A stretch of DNA of 64,000 nt from Streptomyces mutomycini (lineage in GTDB: Bacteria > Actinomycetota > Actinomycetes > Streptomycetales > Streptomycetaceae). This document shows, piece after piece, positions 1 to 9,000 of the stretch (the first letter of the stretch is position 1; the number at the start of each line of letters is the position of its first letter). The position numbers and the translations under genes were made by a program. The notes below the pieces were generated by a model, which was given only the letters and a program-made list of their open reading frames with translations, searched no databases and was not told where the DNA came from. The DNA is taken from positions 1-64,000 of the forward strand of contig NZ_MAPV01000022.1 in the NCBI RefSeq assembly GCF_001700505.1, written 5' to 3'.

Positions 1-75
1 GTCCTCGATCCAGGGAAGTCCGTCCGGAGCGCCTGCTCGTTCCGCGGCTGCGGTCGGTGCAGTATGCATGGTCAT
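1..75 (-). CDS. N-terminal fragment of an unidentified protein
   Basis: The first 25 codons of a minus-strand gene run off the left edge. The start chosen is the ATG at 75-73, 9 nt downstream of a GAGGAG ribosome site (complement of 85-90); a second in-frame ATG lies two codons later. The visible peptide is Ala/Pro rich and ends ...DGLPWIED. That is too little to assign a family. No signal peptide or membrane segment is visible in this part. Confidence 0.5.
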   Translation of the reverse strand, partial: MTMHTAPTAAAERAGAPDGLPWIED

Positions 76-580
76 CCCGTCACGCTCCTCGGATTGTGGG
101 CCGTGAGGTTGAGACGCCTGCCCGATCGGCCACAACTCATGCGCAATCAAAAGGATTTGAGTAACACGTACCCAGGAATCGGCCGCGGACAGCCTGATCG
201 TCCCCAGGGGCCGTCGCTGCGGCACCGCGTGAGCCCGGCAGCGCACAGAACCGCCCCACCGGTACGGGGGAGCCCGGTGGGGCGGTCGTACCCAGAGTGC
301 CACAGGCCGGTGCCGGTTGGGGCAGTATCGCGCGCAGTGGTGCACTATTCGCCGGACCGGACGCGGCGCGGCCGGCCTGACGCGGTGTGGTCTGCGGTAC
401 ATGCCGGGCGCCGCGCGCGAGCGGAGAGCGCGCCGGCGACGCGGCGTCCACCCAGTTCCCCCGCCGCACGCTCGTGGACGGCCCGGCGTCCGGGTGCCCG
501 GGTGCCCGGGAATAGGCGAGGGGCGGATCAGCCTTACATCCCTGTCGCGGATACCCGTACCGACCGGAGTGAGAGAGCCC
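76..580. other. 505-bp intergenic region between divergent genes
   Basis: The stretch separates the minus-strand fragment at the left edge from the plus-strand acetyltransferase. I found no convincing coding frame on either strand; long open frames here have arginine/proline-rich shadow translations. The part near 150-180 is relatively A/T rich and probably contains the promoter of the leftward gene. A strong hairpin lies at 250-286 and is listed separately. Confidence 0.5.
250..286. terminator. Orphan terminator-like hairpin between divergent genes
   Basis: Two perfect 13-nt arms (250-262 and 274-286, ACCGCCCCACCGG pairing with its complement) flank an 11-nt loop. No U-tract follows, as is usual in high-G+C actinobacteria. 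It is not placed after any gene I can see, so it may end a small unannotated transcript. Confidence 0.45.
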
Positions 581-1420
581 ATGCCCGAGGCCACGCCCCT
601 GCGCACGAACCCGCCCGGGGCGGGGACAGCGAACCACTCCGCGTCGTGGGCCACCGGCCCCCGTACGGGAGCCGAAAGGCCCCATCCGCTGGACAATCCT
701 GTCCGCGCCGCCCTGACCGGTCCGCACGCCCACTTCGCCGAACGGCGAGGGCGCATCCTGCGCTACCGCCCCGACGTCACCCCCTGGCTCGCCCTGCCGG
801 ACGACCCCGACGCCCAGGACTGGGCCGACGTCGCCGCGCTGGCGGGCCCCGGCGGGTCCGTCACCCTCACGGCCTTCCGCGAGCCCCCGCCGGCCGAGTG
901 GGAGGTCGTCTTCCAGGCCGAGGGCGTCCAGCTGGTGAGCGAGGCGGACACCGCCCCCGACCCGGAAACCGTGGTCCTCGGCCCCGCGGACGTGCCGGAG
1001 ATGCTCGACCTGGTCGAGCGCACCCGTCCCGGCCCGTTCCTGCCGCGCACCGTTGAGCTCGGCACCTATCTCGGGATCCGCCGCGCCGGGATCCTCGTCG
1101 CGATGGCGGGGGAGCGGCTGCACCCGCCCGGCTGGACCGAGATCAGTGGCGTGTGCACCGACGGGTCCGTGCGGGGCCAGGGACTCGCGACACGCCTCGT
1201 CGGGGCCGTCGCCCACGGCATCAGGGAGCGGGGCGAGACGCCCTTCCTGCACGCCGCCGCGTCGAACACCTCCGCCATCCGGCTCTACGAATCCATCGGC
1301 TTCACCCTGCGCCGCAGGACCTCATTCCTCTCGGTGACCGTCCCCGCGGACTCGGAGCCGCCCGCCGACGCCGAGACCCGGGGCCCGGGGGCGGGTAGCT
1401 TGGAACACGTGGGGCGGTAG
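581..1420 (+). CDS. GNAT-family N-acetyltransferase (FR47-like C-terminal domain)
   Basis: A 279-residue protein. The ATG at 581 is preceded by CCGGAGTGAGAG and gives a sensible N-terminus; the frame stays open upstream but turns arginine-rich. The first half (about residues 40-130) is a variable acceptor-side region. The C-terminal third is a GNAT fold: a beta-strand with SGVCTDGSVRGQGLATRL, where RGQGLA is the acetyl-CoA pyrophosphate loop, followed by an HAAASNTSAIRLYESIGF block typical of FR47-like enzymes. It should transfer an acetyl group from acetyl-CoA to an unknown amine in the cytoplasm. It ends 24 nt before the phosphatase gene and may share its transcript. Confidence 0.85.
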   Translation: MPEATPLRTNPPGAGTANHSASWATGPRTGAERPHPLDNPVRAALTGPHAHFAERRGRILRYRPDVTPWLALPDDPDAQDWADVAALAGPGGSVTLTAFREPPPAEWEVVFQAEGVQLVSEADTAPDPETVVLGPADVPEMLDLVERTRPGPFLPRTVELGTYLGIRRAGILVAMAGERLHPPGWTEISGVCTDGSVRGQGLATRLVGAVAHGIRERGETPFLHAAASNTSAIRLYESIGFTLRRRTSFLSVTVPADSEPPADAETRGPGAGSLEHVGR

Positions 1421-1444
1421 GGACGGACAGGCGGGAGGCATGCC

Positions 1445-2590
1445 GTGGTCATGGGGTTCCTCCGCCCGTCGGCGGCGCGCAGACCGCCGCTGCCCGGTTC
1501 GGATCCGGGAGACACGGAGGCGGGCGCCGCCCGGATCGGGAACTGGGCACTCGCACTCTGGCTGTTCCTGCTGACCGTGGCGGTCGTCCTGCTGGACGCC
1601 CTCACCGGCGAGGACCTCCCACTGGTCCCGCTCCTGGTCGTGCTGCCCGCGCTGGCGTCGGTCTTCTGCACGGTCCGCCAGACCACCGCCGTGGCGGTAT
1701 GGGTCATGCTGGTCGTCGTCGCCTCCCGGATCGCCTCGACAGGCCCCTTCTGGGACGTGGCCTTCCTCATCGGCTTCACGGCCCTCGCCAGTGGCCTGGG
1801 AGTCGCCGCCTGCGCCGCGCGGATCCGGCACGCCACCGAGGTCGCGCGGCTGCGCTCGGCCGCCGTCGCGCTGCAGCGCCAGATCCTGCGCCCGCTCCCC
1901 ATCGTCACGCGGCAGCTCCGTGCCCACGGCCTCTACGAGCCGATCGAAGGGGACCGTTTCGTCGGCGGTGACATCTACGAGGTCGTGCAGTCGCCCCACG
2001 GGACCCGGGTGATCATCGGGGATGTCCAGGGCAAGGGGCTCCCCGCGATCGGGGCAGGGTTCGCCGCGCTCGGCGCGTTCAGGGAGGCGGCCGTGAGGGA
2101 ACCCGAGCTCACCGCCGTGGCCGACTCCGTCGAGGACGCGGTCGTCCGGCACAACGCTTTCTCCGCCGAGACCGGTGAGACCGAACGCTTCGTCACCGCC
2201 CTGGTCCTGGGGTTCGACGGCGGTGACCGGATGCAGGCCGTCAACTGCGGGCATCTGCCGCCCCGGCTGCTGTGCGACGGGGCTGCGTCGGTGGTCACCC
2301 TGCACCGTACGTCCGTACCCCTGGGCATGGCGGATCTCAGCGGTGAGGCGCGCGCCACCGAGTGGGTCGGCTTTCCACCGGGAGCGTCCCTGCTGGTCTG
2401 CACCGACGGGGTGACCGAGGCGCGCGACGCCACGGGTGGCTTCTACCCGTTCGACGAGCGGCTGGGACGATGGGTCGGCCGCGAGCCGGACCAGGTCCTG
2501 GACGCGCTCCAGGCAGACCTGGAGACTTTCTCCGGCGGAGTGCGCCGTGACGACGTGGCGGTGCTCGTCCTGAGCAGGCCGCCGGTGTGA
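1445..2590 (+). CDS. Membrane SpoIIE-type PP2C serine phosphatase
   Basis: A 381-residue protein starting at a GTG 6 nt after GGGAGG; an ATG two codons later is the alternative. Residues about 33-115 form three hydrophobic helices, followed by a short helical linker and a PPM/SpoIIE phosphatase domain (about 150-378). Metal-binding motifs are present: VGGDIYEV, GDVQGKGLPA, NCGHLPP, CTDGVTEARD and the terminal RRDDVAVLVL. In Streptomyces such proteins dephosphorylate anti-sigma-factor antagonists (STAS proteins) and so relieve sigma-factor inhibition; the partner here is unknown. No PAS or GAF sensor domain is visible, so any sensing would be through the membrane part. Confidence 0.9.
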   Translation: MVMGFLRPSAARRPPLPGSDPGDTEAGAARIGNWALALWLFLLTVAVVLLDALTGEDLPLVPLLVVLPALASVFCTVRQTTAVAVWVMLVVVASRIASTGPFWDVAFLIGFTALASGLGVAACAARIRHATEVARLRSAAVALQRQILRPLPIVTRQLRAHGLYEPIEGDRFVGGDIYEVVQSPHGTRVIIGDVQGKGLPAIGAGFAALGAFREAAVREPELTAVADSVEDAVVRHNAFSAETGETERFVTALVLGFDGGDRMQAVNCGHLPPRLLCDGAASVVTLHRTSVPLGMADLSGEARATEWVGFPPGASLLVCTDGVTEARDATGGFYPFDERLGRWVGREPDQVLDALQADLETFSGGVRRDDVAVLVLSRPPV

Positions 2591-2802
2591 ACACGGATGA
2601 AGCACGTCGTCACCTACTTCAGTACTCCAGCCGGAACGGCCGCGGCACACGAGCCGCCCTGCGGGGCGTACACCGACCCGGTTCAAGCCCTCACGCGCGC
2701 TCGCGGCCCAAGTGCAGAAAGTGCCATGGGTTCGTACTACGACTTCTCTGATACGCGGCCGGGACGCCGACCACTTGCCGCCTGACTCACCGGAGCGCCC
2801 TC

Positions 2803-3300
2803 TCAGTCGTCGGCGATCTGCAGGACCAGTGTGAAGTGCTGACCGTCCATTCCTGCGAGCAGGCTGTCGAACAGTGGGGTGAGTCCATTCACTGCGCCGC
2901 ATTCGGCGTCGTGGTTGGTCCACCATCCGGCCGTCGGTCCGAGCAGGGACACCACCCGGTCCGCCGCGCGCTTGGCGGTCTCGACGGGCAGGTGCCGGTG
3001 GCTCGGCCAGACCAGGTCGACGGCCGCGACCTGGGCCAGGAACGAGGCGGCTCCGTGCGTCTCCACCGCTTCCAGAGAGGCGCAGATCTCCGGGACGGAC
3101 GCCGGGGTGTACCCGGGCAGGAATCGCCGCCAGGCATCGTCCGCCGCGATCGCGGCCAGCAGTGTGCGGATCCGGGCTGCCAGCTCTGGAAGGTCGGGTT
3201 CCGGCTCGGTGAATCGCCCGGCTGCCACGTACACCCGCATGGGCGTGGACAGCTCTGCCATGCCGGCTTCCAGCTCGGTCAGCACCCCCGTGGATGTCAC
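2803..3300 (-). CDS. Hypothetical protein, alpha-helical
   Basis: A 165-residue open frame from a GTG at 3300. An internal ATG at 3261 has a better upstream GGAAG and would give 152 residues. The translation looks like a real soluble, mostly helical protein (conserved-looking stretches around DDAWRRFLPGY, HGAASFLAQVAAVDLVWPS and TNHDAECGAVNGL), with no signal peptide or membrane segment. I do not recognise the family. It lies downstream of the lipase-like gene on the same strand, but a strong palindrome between the two suggests separate transcription. Confidence 0.6.
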   Translation of the reverse strand: MTSTGVLTELEAGMAELSTPMRVYVAAGRFTEPEPDLPELAARIRTLLAAIAADDAWRRFLPGYTPASVPEICASLEAVETHGAASFLAQVAAVDLVWPSHRHLPVETAKRAADRVVSLLGPTAGWWTNHDAECGAVNGLTPLFDSLLAGMDGQHFTLVLQIADD

Positions 3301-3336
3301 AGCGTGATTCTGCCGTACACCATCGCTCAGTCACAT

Positions 3337-3368
3337 GGGGGTCCGGGACCGTACGGTCCCGGACCCCC
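3337..3368 (-). terminator. 32-bp perfect palindrome, probable terminator
   Basis: GGGGGTCCGGGACC, the tetranucleotide GTAC and the exact complement form an uninterrupted palindrome. It lies 34 bp beyond the stop codon of the minus-strand lipase-like gene and 37 bp upstream of the next minus-strand gene, fitting a transcription terminator. Because the symmetry is perfect through the centre, an operator for a dimeric regulator cannot be excluded. Confidence 0.65.
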
Positions 3369-3401
3369 ACGAGGGGACTTCCGTCGGCGGTTGGCCGGTG
3401 G

Positions 3402-4670
3402 TCACGCTTCCTTGAGCTTGTTCACGATCCACTCGCCGAGTTCGCGGGTCATGGTGGTGTGGCCTTCGTTGGTGGTGGCGCAGTGGTAGTCGTGGAGGTC
3501 GCTGTGCTGGGGGTCGATCTTGCTGTAGAGGGCGTCGTGGTTGTCGATGCGGGCTGAGGACACGGCGCTGACGGTGGGGACGAAGGTGGAGGCGTTGTGC
3601 GTGAGTTCAGCCTCGGTCTTGTTGACGAGGCCGGCCAGCATGGCGGCGATGCCGAAGTTGGCGGCGTGGTTCAAGGCGGGAGCCTGGGGGAAGAGTCCGC
3701 CGGGTGCACCGTCGAGTTCGGGGAAGCCGGTGGTGCGGATCTCTGTCGGCTCCTGGCCCGGCCTGTCCATCCGGGCGACGGTCTGCGAGCCCGTGCCCTG
3801 GGCGTCGAGCCGGCCGATCAGATGCGGTCCGTAGGCTTCCATCGCGGGGTGGCCGGAGGGGATGTCGTTCCCGGCACCGGTGCCGGTGCCGTTGGCGACG
3901 CCGAGCAGGCGGGGAATCTGGGGCCAGTCGCCCATCTGCTCCAGGGCTTCCAGGAAGTCGGTCCGGTCCTGGTGCTGGCCGGAGGCGACGTCGAGGGTGG
4001 TCCCGGTGGCGCTCTCCAGGTGCCAGCGCAGCATCTGGCGGGCGGCGGGGCTGTTGACCAGGTTGGAGAAGGAGTTGAGGACCGGCTTGCCGACGCCTCC
4101 CCAGTTGTCCTTCACGTAGTGGGCGAACGCCTGGACTCCCAGGGGCAGCCATGCGCCGCGGTGCGGGGTGTCGTAGGAGAGGTAGGTGGCGGTTTCGTGC
4201 CGCATCCGCTGGCGCTCCAGCTTGGCAAGCGCGTAGCGGGTGATCAGCCCTCCCATGCTGAAGCCGCCGACGGTCAGCGGGTGCTCGCCCTCGCGGTCGG
4301 CGATCGCCCGCATGATGCACTGGATCGCTACCTCGGCGTTGTCGAGGATGGAAGCGGTGCGGTCGGCGAAGCCCAGCAGCACGACGTCGAAGCCGGCCTC
4401 GCGCAGCGTGGAGACGAACGGGTACTCCCCGTTCTGCAGGCCGTCGTACAGATCGTCGACGTTGGTCCCGCCGGGGGCGAAACCGTCGGCGAGGATCACC
4501 GGACGCTTGAGGGTCTTGTCGCCAGGTGAGCAGTAGAAGACCCAGGCGGTCCCGCTGGTGGTCCTGCTCCCGAGGTCCCACTTCGTGTCCCAGGGGGCGG
4601 GGGCGGCTTGCGCGGCTGCGGGCGCAGCCTCTTCAGGGGAGCCCCAGATGTTGACGACAGGCTTGGACAT
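3402..4670 (-). CDS. Lipase-like alpha/beta hydrolase
   Basis: A 422-residue protein with the nucleophile elbow GGFSMGG (Ser138), a preceding beta-strand (about 57-62) and a candidate oxyanion ADGFAPGG segment typical of triacylglycerol-lipase/PGAP1-like esterases. A YDTPHRGAWLP block follows, as in lipases. The C-terminal part carries His residues in NHDALYSKI and TNEGHTTM, either of which could complete the triad. There is no signal peptide; the N-terminus is Ala/Pro rich. The start ATG has AAGGAG 10 nt upstream, and the gene is followed by a strong hairpin. The substrate is unknown. The protein seems cytoplasmic unless exported by an unusual route. Confidence 0.75.
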   Translation of the reverse strand: MSKPVVNIWGSPEEAAPAAAQAAPAPWDTKWDLGSRTTSGTAWVFYCSPGDKTLKRPVILADGFAPGGTNVDDLYDGLQNGEYPFVSTLREAGFDVVLLGFADRTASILDNAEVAIQCIMRAIADREGEHPLTVGGFSMGGLITRYALAKLERQRMRHETATYLSYDTPHRGAWLPLGVQAFAHYVKDNWGGVGKPVLNSFSNLVNSPAARQMLRWHLESATGTTLDVASGQHQDRTDFLEALEQMGDWPQIPRLLGVANGTGTGAGNDIPSGHPAMEAYGPHLIGRLDAQGTGSQTVARMDRPGQEPTEIRTTGFPELDGAPGGLFPQAPALNHAANFGIAAMLAGLVNKTEAELTHNASTFVPTVSAVSSARIDNHDALYSKIDPQHSDLHDYHCATTNEGHTTMTRELGEWIVNKLKEA

Positions 4671-4907
4671 GCTTCGGCGTCTCCTTGGCGGTGCGGACGA
4701 TCATGGCGATCACCGCCATCGTGTCGACGTTCGTGCCCGCCTACCACCCGAATCAGGTCGAATCACTCTCGCGGGTACGAAACGCCCTGTTCATGCCCGC
4801 CCGCCCGCACATCTCGCGTATGCGGGCGGAGCGGCGGACCTGGCTGGTCAGGCGTTGAAGAGGGCTGACGGGTGACCCCTCCACTGCGATCTGGAACGCG
4901 CCGGGCA

Positions 4908-5168
4908 TCAGGGGCGGTGCAGTACGCGCCCGGGTTGCCGGTTGGGCGCTGCCTCGGGGAGGTGCCACAGGATGGGCAGAGCGGTGACTGCGACGAGGGC
5001 GACCATCGCTCCGGGCACGAGGCTCCAGCCGGTGGCCAGGATGGGATCGTCGCTCGTCACCAGGCCCGCGGCGGCCTCACGTTCCTGCACAGCCCGGCGG
5101 CCCTGTGCCTCGTCGGGGACCGACGTCACGTCGGACCACCCCGGACGCAGGCGCTGCAGTTCCTCCAT
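4908..5168 (-). pseudogene. Membrane-anchored hypothetical, possibly 5'-truncated
   Basis: From the first ATG (5168) there are 86 codons, with one clear membrane helix (about residues 48-70, GWSLVPGAMVALVAVTALPILW) near the C-terminus. The same frame stays open with coding-like third-position G/C back to the stop at 5360-5358, reading a plausible protein (for example FEAFRFTPHPAG and LVAGVTAHGTPHHAKIAVTG). That extension has no ATG, GTG or TTG, only one CTG, and no ribosome site. It may therefore be a decayed or frameshifted gene of about 140 codons whose start was lost next to the Nudix gene. The family is not recognised. Confidence 0.4.
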
Positions 5169-5332
5169 CGCCTGCGGCTCGGCCCCTGTGACGGCGATCT
5201 TCGCGTGATGGGGCGTGCCGTGTGCCGTGACGCCCGCAACCAGCGGGTGGGTCCGGTCGGACGCTCGTCCCGCGGGGTGGGGGGTGAAGCGGAAAGCCTC
5301 GAACTGCGGGCGGGCCGGGCCGTGACGGACCT

Positions 5333-5839
5333 CTACGCATCCGAGGGGGCGCGCCCCTCACGCACGTAGGCACGCAACCGCTCGACGAAGACCCGCTGGC
5401 CCGCCACCAGCCGTGCGAGGGCGACGTCCGGTGCGCACCAGGCGAACCGGTCCATCTCCGGGAACTCACGCAGCACACCGGACCCCTTCGGCCACTCCAT
5501 GCTGAAGGTGCCGGGGACCGCCGCGTCAGGGTCCAGCCCGGCTTCCACGGCCCATACGGTCACGGTCTTGCCCCCCGACTGGCGTGTCTCACCCAGCGAC
5601 ACCCAGGTGCCGTCCGGGAGGGGCAGGCCGAGTTCCTCCTCGAACTCCCTCCGCGCGGCGGCGGCGGGCTCCTCGTCGGGTCCGTACTCGCCCTTGGGGA
5701 TGGACCAGGCGGCCGTCTCACGGCGGGCCCAGAACGGTCCGCCCATGTGGCCGATCATCACTTCGGCGTCCGGGTGGCCGTCCCTTCCGGTGACGACCCG
5801 GAAGAGCAGAATCCCCGCGCTGCGCCTGACTGTCGACAT
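5333..5839 (-). CDS. Nudix hydrolase (Ap4A-hydrolase-like)
   Basis: A 168-residue protein with a complete Nudix box: GEYGPDEEP followed by REFEEELG (G-x5-E-x7-R-E-x2-E-E-x-G). The N-terminal RRSAGILLFR and the AAWSIPKGEY lead-in resemble the diadenosine-polyphosphate/NUDT2-like branch of the superfamily. It likely hydrolyses a nucleoside diphosphate-linked or phosphoanhydride substrate in the cytoplasm with Mg2+. The exact substrate cannot be read from sequence. It stands alone. Confidence 0.88.
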   Translation of the reverse strand: MSTVRRSAGILLFRVVTGRDGHPDAEVMIGHMGGPFWARRETAAWSIPKGEYGPDEEPAAAARREFEEELGLPLPDGTWVSLGETRQSGGKTVTVWAVEAGLDPDAAVPGTFSMEWPKGSGVLREFPEMDRFAWCAPDVALARLVAGQRVFVERLRAYVREGRAPSDA

Positions 5840-6047
5840 GTCGTCAAGTGTGCGGGGCTGCGGGGCGGAAGGCCACCGGCGCGGGGATCAGTGAAGCCCC
5901 GCCGTCCGGGACCGCGGAGGTCACCCCTCTGCCGCGCGCTGTTCCTCCTGATGTCCCCGTTGTCCTCTGGTGCGTCCCACCGAGCCCGGTCATGCTGTCC
6001 GCCGACACCGTATTCCGCGTGCAATCCGCTCCGCACCAGGAGGATTT

Positions 6048-9000
6048 GTGGGCCCAGGCACTTTCCGCGGCACCCGGCGGTCACTCGTGCTGCTGGCGGC
6101 CGTGGCGGCGACGGCGGCCGGGGCCGTCGCACCCGCAGCAGCCGACTCGACACCCGACCCCCGCCCGCACACCACCGCCGAGATCCTCAGACCCGTCGCC
6201 CCGCCGGCCGCGAGCGGCTCGTCCGGGCAAGCGAGATCCGTCGTGGACGGCGACGGCATCGAGACCGCTCGCGCCTCCCGCCCCGTCGCCCCCGGCGTGC
6301 GTCTGAGCTCGTACGACCGCCTCGAGTCCGACAAGTGGCTGCGGGTCGACACCCTCTCGGTCGACCTGGACGGCAGCGGAGTACGCGCCGACTACCTCTC
6401 GTCGGGCAAGGTCGCGGACCGGCACACGGTCTCCGAGCTGGCCGCCGGGCATGACGCGGGGAAGGGGCGTCGTACAGTCGCTGCGATCAACGCGGACTTC
6501 TTCGACATCAACCAGACCGGAGCGCCCCAGGGGCCCGGGATCAAGGACGGCCGGACGGTCCACTCCCCGGCCCCGGGTGTCAACCGAGCGGTGGGCATCG
6601 GGCCGCAGAACGCCGGCCGCGTCCTGCAGCTGTACTTCGAGGGCACAGTGACCCTCCCTTCCGGCGCGCACCCGCTGGCGGCGTACAACGCGGCGAACGT
6701 TCCGGCCCAGGGCGTGGGCGCATACACCTCGGCCTGGGGCAGTGCCGACCGGGCGCTGACCGTCGACGGCGCACAGCCCGTGGCGGAAGTCGCGGTGCGG
6801 GACGGCAAGGTCGCCTCCGTGTCGGACACCCCAGGAGCGGGCCCGGTGCCCGAGGACACCGTGGTCCTCGTCGGCCGTGAGGCGGGAGCGGGGCTGCTGG
6901 CCGCCCTGGAGCCCGGTGACCCGGTCGGCATCGAGTACCGGGCCCGCACCGACAGCGGAGCCGTCCCCCGCACCGCCGTGGGCGGCCGGGAACTGCTCGT
7001 CGTCGACGGGGTGGCACAGGACCACGAAGGCGAAGGCAACAACACCGCGGCGCCCCGCACCGCGGTCGGGTTCTCCGCGGACGGCCGGACCATGCAGGTC
7101 ATCACAGTCGACGGCCGCCAGACCGACAGCGGCGGTGTCACCCTCACCGAACTCGGTGTGATGATGCGCGAGGCCGGCTCTCACAGCGCGCTGAACCTCG
7201 ACGGGGGAGGCTCGTCGACCCTCGTCGCGCGCGAGCCGGGCAGTGACGCGCTCCAGGTCGAGAACAGCCCGTCCGACGGCAGCGAACGCACCGTCCCCAA
7301 CGGTCTCGCCCTGACCGCTCCCGACGGCAGCGGGCGGCTCGAGGGCTTCTGGGTCGAGACCCGTACACCGTCCGGCGCGGCCCCCGGCGACGACCCCGTC
7401 GGCGGCGGGCACCCCGAGCGGGTCTTCCCCGGCCTGACCCGGCAGCTCACCGCCGCAGGCCATGACGAGACGTACGGCCCTGCCGAGGGCGCCCCGCACT
7501 GGCGTGCCGTCAGCCCGGCCGTCGGCATCGTGGACGCCCGGGGCACGTTCACCGCGCACCGCAGCGGCACCACCGACGTCCGCGCGGAACGCGCCGGCGT
7601 CCATGGCGACACCCGGCTCACCGTCCTGGACCGGCTGGACCGTATCCGGCCCACCACCGCGCGCGTCGGACTGGCCGACGAGGAGGCCACCGGCAGCTTC
7701 GGCATCGTCGGATTCGACGCCCACGGCACGAGCGCGCCCGTCGAGCCGGGTGACCTCACCCTCGACTACGACCGCACGCTGTTCGCCGTCGCCGACGACG
7801 GCCTGGGGTCCTTCACCGTCAGGTCTCTCACCGGCTCCGGGGCAGGCCGGATCAAGGCCACGGTGGCCGGCGTGGCCACGACCCTCGCCGTGAGCGTCGG
7901 CCTCACCGAACAGCCCGTGTCGGACTTCGACGACGCCGGATCCTGGAAGTTCAGCCAGGCCCGCGCGGACGGCGCGCTCGCCGCTACGCCGGACGGGCAC
8001 ACGGGCACCGGCCTCCGCCTCACCTACGACTTCACCAGGTCGACGGCGACGCGCGCCGCCTACGCCGCTCCGCCGCAGCCCGTCGCGGTGCCGGGCCAGC
8101 CGCAGGCGTACACCCTCTGGATCAAGGGGGACGGCAACGGAGCCTGGCCGACCCTGCACCTCAAGGACGCGGCAGGCTCCGACCAGCTGCTGCGGGGTCC
8201 GTACATCACCTGGACCGGCTGGCGCCAGGTCACCTTCGCCGTGCCGCCGGGCGCGGCGATGCCTTTGTCGGTGCACCGCTTCTACCTCGCCGAGACGGCG
8301 GCGGCCCGGCAGTACACCGGCGAGGTCGTCATCGACGACCTGACCGCCCAGGTGCCTCCCACGGTCGAGCTGCCCGAACAGAGCCGATCCGCCGACCCGT
8401 TGATCGACACCGCGGCGGTCACGGAGGGCCGGGACTGGCAGTTCGCGGTGATGTCCGACGCCCAGTTCGTCGCACGCGACCCGGACAGCGCGATCGTCGA
8501 GCAGGCCCGCCGCACCCTGCGCGAGATCAAGGCGGCGCGTCCCGACTTCCTGGTCGTCAACGGCGACCTCGTCGACGAGGGTTCGCCCGCCGACCTCGCC
8601 TTCGCCCGGCAGGTCCTCGACGAGGAACTGGGTGACTCCCTGCCCTGGTACTACGTGCCGGGCAACCACGAGGTGATGGGAGGCAGCATCGACAACTTCA
8701 TCACACAGTTCGGTCCGGCCCGGCGGACGTTCGACCACAAGGGCACCCGGGTCATCACGCTCGACACGTCGAGTCTCAGCCTGCGCGGCGGCGGATTCGC
8801 CCAGATCAAGGAATTGCGCGCCCAGCTGGACGCGGCGGCGAAGGACTCATCCGTCGGCTCCGTGATGCTGATCGAGCACGTGCCCCCGCGCGATCCGACC
8901 GTCCAGCAGGGCAGCCGGCTGAGCGACCGGAAGGAGGCGGCCCTCGTCGAACAGTGGCTCGCCGGCTTCCGCCGTACGACGGGCAAGGGCGCGGCCTTCA

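Noticed and set aside
2597-2785. 62-codon plus-strand ORF after the phosphatase gene
   Set aside because: No ribosome site, and third-position G/C falls in its second half; it reads like chance sequence.
4753-4968. 71-codon minus-strand frame left of the truncated membrane gene
   Set aside because: Mixed codon bias, no ribosome site, overlaps another frame; not convincing.
6081-8738. 885-codon minus-strand frame
   Set aside because: Runs opposite the secreted phosphatase gene; Val/Gly/Arg-rich shadow with no domain.
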